A stretch of DNA of 64,000 nt from an uncultured Gelidibacter sp. (GTDB taxonomy: Bacteria; Bacteroidota; Bacteroidia; Flavobacteriales; Flavobacteriaceae), in assembly GCF_947500795.1 (NCBI RefSeq), contig NZ_CANMTE010000001.1, positions 186,001 to 250,000 on the forward strand, written 5' to 3'. The notes beneath the pieces were generated by a model. That model worked only from the letters and a program-made list of their open reading frames with translations. It did not search any database and had not been told where the DNA came from. This document shows positions 40,455 through 50,300 of the stretch, piece by piece (position 1 is the first letter of the stretch; each line of letters begins with the position of its first letter). Position numbers and translations under genes: made by a program.

Positions 40455-42848
40455 TTAATTACGTAACGGTTTCCCTGTTTTCAACATGTGCTGAATTCTT
40501 TCCAAAGTTTTTCTTTCGGTACACAATGATAAGAAGGCTTCACGCTCCAAATCCAATAAATATTGTTCCGATACTAAGGTAGGTTCTGATAAATCGCCTC
40601 CAGCCATTACATAAGCTAGTTTGTTGGCAATTTTCTGATCATGTTCACTAATGTAGTTGCTGTCTTCCATAGAGTCTGTTCCTACTAAGAACATTCCTAA
40701 GGCTTGTTTTCCGAGTACTTTAATATCTGTACGTCTTATAGGTTGGGTGTAACCAGCATCTGCCATTAATTTAGCATGTGCTTTAGCTGTCGCTAACTGT
40801 CTATCTTTATTGACCACCACAACGTCTTTTCCTTTTTGTAAGAGGCCTAAATCAAAAGCTTCATAAGCAGAAGTAGAGACTTTAGCCATTCCAATAGTTA
40901 GGAAATATTCTTGAAGCGTATTCAATTCCACATCACCCTTTCTAAACGTATCTTGAGCGCGAAGTGCCATTTCTTTAGAACCGCCACCACCAGGAATCAC
41001 ACCAACACCAAACTCTACTAGTCCCATGTAAGTTTCAGCTGCAGCAACTACCATATCAGCATGTAAGGAAATTTCGCAACCGCCACCAAGTGCCATACCA
41101 TGTGGTGCAGCAATCGTTGGGATAGCAGAATAACGCATACGCATCATCGTATCTTGGAAATATTTAATCGCTGCGTTCAACTCATCATATTCCTGTTCAG
41201 CAGCCATCATAAAGATCATTCCGATGTTTGCTCCAACTGAGAAGTTTGCTGCTTGGTTACCAACAACCAATCCTGCGAAATCTTTTTCAGCGATGTCTAA
41301 AGCTCTATTTAAGCCTGAAAGCACATCACCTCCAATAGTGTTCATTTTAGATTGGAATTCAACATTTAAAATGCCATCTCCTAAATCTTCAACAACAACA
41401 CCTGAGTTTTTAAAGACTTCTTTCGACTTGCGGATGTTATCTAATATGATAAAGGCATCCTGTCCTGGAACTTTCTCTTGTTGTTTTGATGGAATATTAT
41501 AGAAAAACGTGTTGCCTTCCTTAACAGTATAAAATGATGTGCTACCCGATGCAATCATCTCTGTAACCCAAGCTGCAGGCTCTAAACCTTCCGCTTTCAT
41601 CAATTCGATACCTTTTTCAACACCGACAGCATCCCAAATTTGGAAAGGTCCGTGTTCCCATCCAAATCCAGCTTTCATAGCGTCGTCTATTTTGTATAGC
41701 TCATCGGTTATTTCTGGAATTCTATTAGAAACATAAGCAAACATGGCTGCAAAGTTCTTTCTATAAAATTCGCCTGCTTTATCTTTTCCTGAGATTAAAA
41801 TCGGGAAACGGTCTACAACTTTATCCACAGTTTTTGTGAGTTCTAAGGTTGCAAATCGTGCAGATTTTTTATCTCTATATTCTAAGGTATTTAGATCTAA
41901 TGTTCTAATATCCTTGCCTTCTTTTTTGTAGAAACCTTGTCCAGTTTTACTTCCCAACCATTTATTTTCCATCATGGTGTTGATGAAATCTGGTAATTTG
42001 AAAAGTTCGTGAGCTTCATCTTCTGGACAGTTGTCATAGATGCCATTTGCCACGTGGACTAATGTGTCTAATCCAACCACATCAACAGTTCTAAAAGTTG
42101 CCGATTTTGGACGGCCAATAACAGGTCCAGTTAATTTATCGACTTCTTCAACCGTTAAGTCCATTTCCTTAACTTGATGGAATAAACTTTGGATTCCGAA
42201 GATTCCGATACGGTTTCCGATAAATGCCGGCGTATCCTTAGCAATAACTGATGTTTTTCCTAAGAATTTTTCACCATAACCATTTAAGAAATCCAACACC
42301 TCTGGAGATGTTTTTGGTCCAGGAATGATTTCAAATAATTTTAAGTAACGTGCAGGGTTAAAAAAGTGAGTTCCACAGAAATGCTTTTGGAAATCTTCAC
42401 TTCGGCCTTCACTCATAAAATGGATAGGAATACCAGAAGTGTTAGACGTAATTAACGTACCAGGTGTTCTGTGTTTCTCAAGTTTTTCAAAAACTTGTTG
42501 CTTAATATCCAAGCGTTCCACAACAACTTCCATAATCCAATCCACATCCTTTACTTTGGCAATGTCATCTTCAAGATTACCTGTAGTAATTCTACTTGCA
42601 AAAGATTGGTGGTAAATAGGAGAGGGTTTCGATTTTAGAGAGGCAGTCAGAGAATCATTTACAATTCTGTTTCTAACGGCTTTGTCCTCTAAAGTTAATC
42701 CTTTAGCTTTTTCAGCATCTGTCAATTCTCTTGGAACAATGTCAAGAAGCAACACATCCACACCAATATTGGCAAAATGACATGCAATACCGCTTCCCAT
42801 AATTCCGGAGCCAACAATGGCTACTCTTTTTATTCTACGTTTGCTCAT
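40455..42848 (-). CDS. fadB: bifunctional 3-hydroxyacyl-CoA dehydrogenase / enoyl-CoA hydratase
   Basis: Catalyses the two middle steps of beta-oxidation, 797 residues. The NAD-binding dehydrogenase comes first (VAIVGSGIMGSGIACHFANI, then FCGTHFFNPARYLKLFEIIP). The crotonase-type hydratase is in the C-terminal half (FSVGANIGMIFMMAAEQEYD, HGMALGGGCEISLHADMVV). This order is the reverse of E. coli FadB and is usual in Bacteroidota. It is 4 bp after marR and is the first enzyme gene of the operon. Confidence 0.94.
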   Translation of the reverse strand: MSKRRIKRVAIVGSGIMGSGIACHFANIGVDVLLLDIVPRELTDAEKAKGLTLEDKAVRNRIVNDSLTASLKSKPSPIYHQSFASRITTGNLEDDIAKVKDVDWIMEVVVERLDIKQQVFEKLEKHRTPGTLITSNTSGIPIHFMSEGRSEDFQKHFCGTHFFNPARYLKLFEIIPGPKTSPEVLDFLNGYGEKFLGKTSVIAKDTPAFIGNRIGIFGIQSLFHQVKEMDLTVEEVDKLTGPVIGRPKSATFRTVDVVGLDTLVHVANGIYDNCPEDEAHELFKLPDFINTMMENKWLGSKTGQGFYKKEGKDIRTLDLNTLEYRDKKSARFATLELTKTVDKVVDRFPILISGKDKAGEFYRKNFAAMFAYVSNRIPEITDELYKIDDAMKAGFGWEHGPFQIWDAVGVEKGIELMKAEGLEPAAWVTEMIASGSTSFYTVKEGNTFFYNIPSKQQEKVPGQDAFIILDNIRKSKEVFKNSGVVVEDLGDGILNVEFQSKMNTIGGDVLSGLNRALDIAEKDFAGLVVGNQAANFSVGANIGMIFMMAAEQEYDELNAAIKYFQDTMMRMRYSAIPTIAAPHGMALGGGCEISLHADMVVAAAETYMGLVEFGVGVIPGGGGSKEMALRAQDTFRKGDVELNTLQEYFLTIGMAKVSTSAYEAFDLGLLQKGKDVVVVNKDRQLATAKAHAKLMADAGYTQPIRRTDIKVLGKQALGMFLVGTDSMEDSNYISEHDQKIANKLAYVMAGGDLSEPTLVSEQYLLDLEREAFLSLCTERKTLERIQHMLKTGKPLRN

Positions 42849-42852
42849 ATTA

Positions 42853-43305
42853 TTATAAACTATTTTCTTTTTGATTGTAAATATTTTTATTTGAAATCAT
42901 GTTGTTGATTTTTTCGGCAACTTCATAAAAGTGGGTCAACTGTTCTTCAGTCACATTCTTGCGAATGGCTTCATTGAAAATCAGAACTTTTTCTCTCGAG
43001 TAGGCACGTTTTTCTTTTCCAAAATCGGTTAGAAAGATCAAAACGCCACGTCCATCTTCCGGATTGGGTCGACGTTCAATTAATCCACGTGCTTCCATAG
43101 CTTTTAAAGTTCTGGACAAGCTCGTGGCTTCCATGCCCATTTTCGGTCCCATAGCGGTAGAAGGGGTTCCTTTTTCGGGATCAATACTTAATAGTGCGAA
43201 GCCTGTTGCCATTGTGGTGTCAAACTTAGATGCTTCTTCATTATACATTTTTGTAACTGCTAACCAAGTGGTTTTTAGTACATAATCAATGGTTTTATCT
43301 TTCAT
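42853..43305 (-). CDS. MarR-family repressor of the fad operon
   Basis: A 150-residue winged-helix regulator, with the DNA-recognition part near MGMEATSLSRTLKAMEARG followed by LIERRPNPEDGRGVLIFLTDFG (wing). It is the first gene of its own operon, 4 bp before fadB, so it most likely represses beta-oxidation until an acyl-CoA binds. A near-perfect 26-bp palindrome lies 31 bp upstream of the ATG, overlapping its promoter. Ligand is inferred, not seen. Confidence 0.9.
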   Translation of the reverse strand: MKDKTIDYVLKTTWLAVTKMYNEEASKFDTTMATGFALLSIDPEKGTPSTAMGPKMGMEATSLSRTLKAMEARGLIERRPNPEDGRGVLIFLTDFGKEKRAYSREKVLIFNEAIRKNVTEEQLTHFYEVAEKINNMISNKNIYNQKENSL

Positions 43306-43323
43306 TGTAAATCATAAGGAATC

Positions 43324-43361
43324 CAAATATACAAAAATTTATTATGCATGCATAGTAAATT
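43324..43361 (-). promoter_or_regulatory. marR-fad promoter and palindromic operator
   Basis: The palindrome at 43336-43361 pairs at 12 of 13 positions, with core TTATGCATGCATAG. It lies directly upstream of the minus-strand -7 box TATATTTG (43331-43324), covering the -33 region, as expected for an autorepressor site. Confidence 0.72.
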
Positions 43362-43451
43362 GGGATAAATTATTTAGAAATTTTTGGAGTAATGAATTGA
43401 TATTTTGGAGACTATTAAATAACAATTTTATAATACTGCGCGCGTTATTTG

Positions 43452-43459
43452 TACTTTTG
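43452..43459 (+). promoter_or_regulatory. -7 box of the LTA-synthase-like gene
   Basis: TACTTTTG matches TAnnTTTG, 37 bp before the ATG. No clear -33 element is seen. Confidence 0.5.
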
Positions 43460-43488
43460 CCGCCAATATTCACCAGGAAATTATTGAT

Positions 43489-45417
43489 ATGACGTTATTT
43501 TTTCGAAAACAGGAATACAAAATCTTACTCTACCGTCTGTTTTTGGTCTATGTGTTTTATTTTGTTGCCAGAGTTTTATTCTTCCTATACAACTATGATG
43601 TTTTGGAAGTTCATACCGTAGGGGAGTTTTTTAAACTGTCTTATTATGGATTGGCTTTTGACACAGCGGCCATTTTATATGTGAACCTCCTTTTCATCGT
43701 GCTTTCTATTATACCGCTACGTGCCACCACCGCACCTTGGTACCGAAAGTTGTTATTCTATGTGTATTTTGCAACCAACCTGGTGGCGTATACGCTTAAT
43801 TTTGTTGATTTTATCTATTACAAATTCAATTTTGCTAGAACAACGCTATCAGTTTTGGATGTGGTTAAGAATGAAGGCAATAAAACAGAAATGTTCTTCA
43901 GATTCCTGATCAGTTATTGGCACGTTTATGTGCTATTTATATTGGTGAGTGTCCTTTGGATTTATCTCTATAAACACGTCAAACTTCCTCAGACAGAACA
44001 GCGTCTCTCTACGAAGACTTATTATTTGTCGTCCATAATCGGATTTGTCATTATCGGAACTTTAATTGTTGGTGGAATTAGGGGAGGCGATTTCAAAAAA
44101 AGTACGCGTCCAATTAACTTGGTGGATGCCAGTAAGCACGTCAAAAAAATGGAACAGGCCGATTTGGTTCTCAATACGACCTTTGCCTTTATTAGGACCT
44201 TTGGAAATAATAGCTTTAAGAAAGTGGATTACGAAATTAGTGATGAGGAAGTGAAATTCTACATCAAGCCGATTAAGCAATACACTACGAATGCACCAAC
44301 AAAGCCGAATATTATTGTCATTATTACTGAAAGTATGGGCAGGGAATATATTGGAGCGTTTAATAAGGATTCTGGGATTCCCAATTACGAAAGTTATACG
44401 CCATTTCTAGATTCTCTAGCACAGCACAGTCTCATATTCCCCAATGCTTTTGCTAATGGTGCAAAGTCAATTCATGGGATGTCGTCTGTATTATCCGGGA
44501 TTCCGTCGTTTGTTGATGCCTTTACGTCTTCTAGTTATTCCAATCAGAAGATTCAAAGTTTGGTTTCTATAATGAATGATTTGGATTATGATACCTCATT
44601 TTTTCACGGCGCTCCCAATGGTTCTATGGGTTTCTTAGGGTTTAGCAATATTTTGGGGTTTGATCATTATTATGGTATGGAAGAATATGGTAATGATGAT
44701 GATTTTGATGGGAGTTGGGGTATTTGGGATGAACCATTTATGCAATTCATGAAAACGACACTCGACAAGAAAACCGAGCCTTTTTTCAGTTCTATATTTA
44801 CCGTGTCGTCTCATGAGCCATTTAATATTCCGGAAAAATATGATGGAAAGTTTCCAAAAGGACATGTAGCTATGCATGAGCCTGTTGGGTACACTGATTA
44901 TGCATTTAAAAAGTTTTTTGAAGCAGCTAAAAAAGAACCTTGGTTTGACAATACTATTTTTGTGATTACGGCCGACCATTGCAACCAAGTGTATTTTGAT
45001 GAATATAATAAGGTTGTGAACCGTCGTGCAGTACCAATTATGTTTTACAAATCTGATGGCAGTTTAGTTGGCACACAGAATGAATTGGCTCAGCAAATTG
45101 ATATTTATCCTACTATAATGGATCTGATTGGGTACAACAAACCATTTAGGAGTTGGGGCAGGAGCCTGGTTTCTGATGACGGTGTGGAACCTTTTGCGAT
45201 AAATCATAATGCCTCTCAATACCATTTACAACGCGGCAATTACATTTGTACATTTGATGGAAAGCGCGCCACAGGGTTTTATGATATTAACGATAAAAGC
45301 TTAGAGCATAATCTGATTGCGAACAAAACGCCAGAAATGGAAGAGGTAGAATTGGCCTGCAAGGCATTTTTAAAAGATTACTTTGAACGCATTGTAGATA
45401 AAAAGCTGAACCAATAA
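43489..45417 (+). CDS. LTA-synthase-family membrane phosphoglycerol transferase/sulfatase-like protein
   Basis: A 642-residue inner-membrane protein. About five helices occupy residues 1-240, followed by a periplasmic alkaline-phosphatase-superfamily domain with metal ligands in NIIVIITESMGREYIG and FVITADHCNQVYF. The probable nucleophile is in FANGAKSIHGMSSVLSGIP, with Ser where LtaS has Thr. LtaS relatives move phosphoglycerol onto glycans or lipids. As Bacteroidota lack teichoic acids, the acceptor may be a membrane-derived glycan or lipid; sulfatase activity is less likely. It is divergent from the fad operon and monocistronic. Confidence 0.88.
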   Translation: MTLFFRKQEYKILLYRLFLVYVFYFVARVLFFLYNYDVLEVHTVGEFFKLSYYGLAFDTAAILYVNLLFIVLSIIPLRATTAPWYRKLLFYVYFATNLVAYTLNFVDFIYYKFNFARTTLSVLDVVKNEGNKTEMFFRFLISYWHVYVLFILVSVLWIYLYKHVKLPQTEQRLSTKTYYLSSIIGFVIIGTLIVGGIRGGDFKKSTRPINLVDASKHVKKMEQADLVLNTTFAFIRTFGNNSFKKVDYEISDEEVKFYIKPIKQYTTNAPTKPNIIVIITESMGREYIGAFNKDSGIPNYESYTPFLDSLAQHSLIFPNAFANGAKSIHGMSSVLSGIPSFVDAFTSSSYSNQKIQSLVSIMNDLDYDTSFFHGAPNGSMGFLGFSNILGFDHYYGMEEYGNDDDFDGSWGIWDEPFMQFMKTTLDKKTEPFFSSIFTVSSHEPFNIPEKYDGKFPKGHVAMHEPVGYTDYAFKKFFEAAKKEPWFDNTIFVITADHCNQVYFDEYNKVVNRRAVPIMFYKSDGSLVGTQNELAQQIDIYPTIMDLIGYNKPFRSWGRSLVSDDGVEPFAINHNASQYHLQRGNYICTFDGKRATGFYDINDKSLEHNLIANKTPEMEEVELACKAFLKDYFERIVDKKLNQ

Positions 45418-45423
45418 CTAAAA

Positions 45424-45452
45424 AAAAGAGCTTCAATTTATGAAGCTCTTTT
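45424..45452. terminator. bidirectional terminator
   Basis: Perfect 12-bp stem AAAAGAGCTTCA/TGAAGCTCTTTT with a 5-nt loop between two convergent genes; A and T runs flank it on both sides. Confidence 0.82.
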
Positions 45453-45455
45453 TTA

Positions 45456-47228
45456 TTATGGTCTGTAAATCTTTTCGATAAGATCTTTATACATTTCTTT
45501 GATAATCTTTCGTTTCATTTTCAAGGTTGGTGTCAAATGTCCACCTTCAATGGTCCATATATCTGGAGTGATTTCAAATCTTTTAACTTGTTCCCATTTT
45601 GCAAAATGTTCATTGGCGTCATCAATTTCTCTCTGAATGCGAGCAATTACGACGTCAGATTTCATGATAGATTCATTGTCCAATGGAATGTTTTTATTTT
45701 TCTTTTTGATCCATTCCTTAATAAATTCAAAATTAGGTTGAATTAAGGCAGCAGGCATTTTTTCGCCTTCGCCAATCACCATAATTTGTTCTATAAATCG
45801 AGATTGCTTTAATTGATTTTCGATTAGGGCAGGAGCCACATATTTACCACCAGAAGTCTTAAACATTTCTTTCTTACGATCCGTAATCTTTAAAAAGCCG
45901 TCAGCATCAATTTCACCAATGTCGCCAGTGTGAAAATAATCGCCAGACATAACTTCCTTAGTCTTTTCAGGTTCTTTAAAATAGCCTAACATAACGTTTG
46001 GTCCCTTTACAAGAATCTCTCCGTCAGCAGCAATTTGAACATCTACCTTATCAATAATTTTTCCAACAGTGCCAACTCTAAAGCCACCATTACGCATATC
46101 ATTTACTGCAATAACTGGAGAGGTTTCGGTTAAGCCGTAACCTTCCATAATAGGCATACCTGCCGCAGCAAAAGTTTTCGTTAATCGAGGTTGTAACGCG
46201 GCGCTTCCAGAAACCATTAAGTCCAATTCGCCACCAAGGCCTTCTTTCCACTTGCTAAATATGAGTTTTCTGGCTAATTTAAGTTGTGTTTCATACCACC
46301 ATCCATTAGCGCCGTATGGTTCATATTTAAGGCCTAATTCAATCGCCCAAAAGAATAATTTTTTCTTGATTCCTGTTAAATCACTTCCTTTAGCAACAAT
46401 CTTATCGTAAACTTTCTCATAAAGTCTTGGGACTGCAGTCATCACATTTGGCTTGACTTCCTGCAGATTCTCACTCATTTTATCAATAGATTCTGCAAAA
46501 TAGATTTCTACACCGCAGACTTGATAAAGATAGATTACCATGCGCTCAAAAACGTGACACACGGGTAAAAAGCTTAAGGATTTAGACTTCCCATTTTCGA
46601 ACGGAACGCGTTTTTGACTTGCTAAAACATTTGAGACTAAATTATCATGGGAAAGCATGACGCCTTTTGGTCGGCCAGTAGTTCCAGAAGTATAAATTAA
46701 GGTTGCCAAATCTCCTGGTTTTACAGCAGCCATTCGTGTTTCTACCTCATTTTGGTTACTCTCGTCCTTGCCTAATTCTAAAACCTCATTCCAACTTTTT
46801 TCTCCTTTTACATCATCAAACGTGTAAACTGCTCTTAGTTTTGTGTTGTCTTTAATGGCATTCACTTTAGCCATCACTTCTGCATCAGAAACAAAACAGA
46901 TAACAGATTCAGAGTGATTTAGAATATACTCATAATCTTGTTCGGAAATAGTAGGGTAAATTGGTGTGTTTTGCGCACCAATTTGAAGGATTCCAATATC
47001 CAAAACATGCCATTCTGTTCTATTATTCGTAGAAATGACGGCAATTTTATCATTCGGTTGGATTCCTAAGCGTAGTAAACCTCTACTTATAGCATTGGCT
47101 TTCTCAACATATTCCTTTGAAGAAATTGATTTCCATTCGCCATTATATTTAGTAATTAGCGCTTTATCAAGATTATAATTCTCTAATTGATATTTAGGAA
47201 TATCAAAAATTCTGGTAATACCTGTCAT
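45456..47228 (-). CDS. long-chain fatty acid-CoA ligase (AMP-binding)
   Basis: A 590-residue adenylate-forming enzyme that activates fatty acids to acyl-CoA. The signature YTSGTTGRPKGVMLSH, the A5-type GYGLTETSPVIAV, the ATP-ribose-binding HTGDIGEIDADGFLKITDRK and a C-terminal Lys region (GHLTPTLKMKRK) are all present. The form resembles bacterial AMP-dependent synthetases similar to eukaryotic ACSL (TRMAAVKPGDLATLIY). It lies near the fad operon and probably feeds it, but has its own unit. No copy of the marR palindrome was found in its upstream gap. Confidence 0.93.
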   Translation of the reverse strand: MTGITRIFDIPKYQLENYNLDKALITKYNGEWKSISSKEYVEKANAISRGLLRLGIQPNDKIAVISTNNRTEWHVLDIGILQIGAQNTPIYPTISEQDYEYILNHSESVICFVSDAEVMAKVNAIKDNTKLRAVYTFDDVKGEKSWNEVLELGKDESNQNEVETRMAAVKPGDLATLIYTSGTTGRPKGVMLSHDNLVSNVLASQKRVPFENGKSKSLSFLPVCHVFERMVIYLYQVCGVEIYFAESIDKMSENLQEVKPNVMTAVPRLYEKVYDKIVAKGSDLTGIKKKLFFWAIELGLKYEPYGANGWWYETQLKLARKLIFSKWKEGLGGELDLMVSGSAALQPRLTKTFAAAGMPIMEGYGLTETSPVIAVNDMRNGGFRVGTVGKIIDKVDVQIAADGEILVKGPNVMLGYFKEPEKTKEVMSGDYFHTGDIGEIDADGFLKITDRKKEMFKTSGGKYVAPALIENQLKQSRFIEQIMVIGEGEKMPAALIQPNFEFIKEWIKKKNKNIPLDNESIMKSDVVIARIQREIDDANEHFAKWEQVKRFEITPDIWTIEGGHLTPTLKMKRKIIKEMYKDLIEKIYRP

Positions 47229-47296
47229 TAGTTATGTGAAGTTTAGTCTCTGCAAAGTATGAAATTAAATAGGATTTTCAAATGTAGACCAAAAAA

Positions 47297-47324
47297 AAGG
47301 GGTTTTTGTTAATAAAAACCCCTT
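47297..47324 (-). terminator. purL terminator
   Basis: Perfect 11-bp stem AAGGGGTTTTT/AAAAACCCCTT with a 6-nt loop, followed by T run on the minus strand, 27 bp after the stop. Confidence 0.78.
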
Positions 47325-47350
47325 GGCAATCTTAATATGATAACTGAATA

Positions 47351-50300
47351 TTATCTGTTTTCAATCCATTTGCGAGCATTCACAAAGGCCTCTAACCAAG
47401 GTGAAACTTCATCTTTTCTAGCGTCTGGGTAATGTGCCCAGTTCCACTGAAAAATAGAACGTTCAATATGTGGCATGGTTACCAAATGACGTCCTGTTGT
47501 ATCGCACATCATGGCCGTGTTGAAGTCAGATCCATTTGGATTTGCAGGATAACCTTCGTAGCCATATTTTGCTACAATCTGATAGTTGTCTTCTGAAAGT
47601 GGTAATTTGAATTTTCCTTCGCCATGAGAAATCCAAACCCCCAGTTTGCTACCTTCTAAAGTTGAAAGCATTACCGAGTTGTTTTTCTGAATTTCTACAG
47701 ATATAAATCCACTTTCGTGTTTTTTCGAATTGTTATACGTCAACTTTCCATGAGTTTCATGTTCCGGATTTACCAACTCCAATTCCATCCAAAGTTGTGC
47801 ACCATTACAAATACCTACTGAAAGTGTATCTTCTCTTTTAAAGAAATCCTTGATTACTTTATTAGCTTTCTCGTTGTATTTTATAGCACCTGCCCAACCT
47901 TTAGCAGAACCTAATACGTCAGAATTTGAGAAGCCACCTACAGCACCTAAAAATTGAATGTCTTCTAAGGTTTCACGGCCTGATATTAAATCGGTCATGT
48001 GGACGTCTTTTACATCAAATCCGGCAAGGTACATGGCGTTTGCCATCTCTCTTTCAGAGTTTGAACCTTTCTCACGTAAAATAGCCGCTTTTGGACGGTT
48101 TTCTGAACCTCTGGCGTTCTCTAATACTCCCGTAAAATGCTCAGGGAATTTAAATTGTAAGGGTTGATTTTTATAATTATCAAAACGGTCTTGCGCTAAT
48201 CCGTTGGCTGTTTGCTTCTGATCGAGTAGGAAAGAGGTTTTGAACCACGTATCTCTCAGTTTTGAAACCGTTAGATTATAAACATCTGTACCGTATAATA
48301 TGTTCAAGTTGTCGCCTTCAACAACAGTTCCTATTTTGAAAAACTCAATATTTGCGTTAGTCAGGAGGTCTTCTGCGGAAGTGTCAATGGTTTGAAAAAC
48401 AAGACCTGCATTTTCAGAAAATAACAGTTTAAAGGAATCTTCTTCACCGATAGTCGTCAGATCCAATTTCGCACCCAAATTGTTATCTGCAAAACAAAGT
48501 TCCAATAAGGTGGTTATCAATCCGCCTGAAGCCACATCATGGCCGGCAACAATTTGATTGTCCTTAATTAAATTTTGAATTGTGTTGAAAACCGTTTTCA
48601 CATACGCAGCTTGTTGAACTTTAGGTGTTTCATCACCAATTTTATTCACAATTTGCGCGAAAGAACTGCCACCTAATTTAAAATCGTCTTGTGATAGATT
48701 AATATAGTAAACAGGTCCCGCATCCTTTTTGAAAACAGGCTCTACTACTTTGGTGATGTCGTTACAGTTTGCTGCTGCAGAAATGATCACCGTTCCTGGA
48801 GAAATAACCTCTTCATTAGGGTATTTCTGCTTCATAGAAAGCGAATCTTTTCCTGTCGGAACATTGATTCCTAAGTCAATTGAAAACTCAGAAACTGCTT
48901 TTACAGCTTCGTAAAGGCGTGCATCTTCACCTTCGTTTTTACAAGGCCACATCCAGTTAGCTGAAAGTGACACACTTTGCAAGCCGTCTTTTAATGGCGC
49001 CCAAATAATGTTGGTAAGCGCTTCAGTAATTCCATTTCTACTTCCTGCTGCAGGGTCAATTAAACCTGAAATTGGCGAGTGCCCAATGGATGTTGCTACA
49101 CCTTCTTTTCCTTTATAATCTAAAGCCATTACCGCCACGTTGTTCAGTGGTAATTGCAATGGGCCAGCACATTGCTGTTTTGCAACTTTACCGCCAACAC
49201 AACGGTCAACTTTATTGGTAAGCCAATCTTTACTTGCTACAGCTTCTAACTGTAATAATTGGTCTAAGTAATCATTAAATTTATCTTTAGCATAGGTAAC
49301 CGCTTCATAATTACGAGTAACCGTTGTGTCTGTCATGATTGTTTTTGGAGAACTTCCAAACATGTCATTCATTTCTAAATCCATTGGTTTTGCACCAGTA
49401 GTTTTAGATTCAAACGTAAATCGGTTATTTCCTGTAACATCTCCAACAGTATACATTGGGGAACGCTCACGATCAGCTATTTTTTGTAAAGTTTCTACGT
49501 GTTTTTCAGCAATGACCAAGCCCATACGTTCTTGCGATTCATTACCGATAATTTCTTTTGCAGAAAGGGTAGGGTCGCCAACAGGTAATTTATCTAAATC
49601 GATAAGTCCACCAGTTTCTTCTACCAATTCGCTCAAACAGTTTAAATGTCCGCCAGCACCATGATCATGAATGGAAACGATAAAGTTTTCGTCACTTTCA
49701 ACCATTCCACGAACCGCGTTGGCAGCACGTTTTTGCATTTCAGGATTGGAACGTTGTACGGCATTTAAAGTGATTCCTGTAGAAAACTCTCCAGTATCAG
49801 CAGAAGATACTGCAGCACCACCCATACCAATACGGTAGTTTTCGCCACCTAATATAACAACTTTATCACCAGTTTTAGGGCTGTCTTTTAAAGCTTGATC
49901 CGCTTTTCCATACCCAATTCCTCCTGCTTGCATGATGACTTTATCATAGCCTAACTTTCGTGCGGACCCTTCGGCTGCGCTCAGAGTGCTATCCGAGTTT
50001 TCGTCATGCTCAAACGTCAAAATTGAACCGCAAATTAATGGTTGACCAAATTTGTTTCCAAAATCGGAAGCACCATTACTTGCTTTTATTAAGATATCCA
50101 TTGGTGTTTGGTACAACCAAGGACGTGCATCCATTTTTTGTTCCCAAGGACGGTTTTCTTCCAATCTTGAATAAGAGGTCATATACACAGCAGTTCCTGC
50201 CAATGGCAAAGAACCTTTTCCACCTGCGAGTCTGTCTCTAATTTCTCCACCTGAACCAGTTGCAGCACCATTAAAAGGCTCTACAGTAGTTGGGAAGTTA

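Noticed and set aside
48729-49664. Long open frames on the + strand inside purL
   Set aside because: Shadows of the strongly supported purL frame; composition not protein-like.
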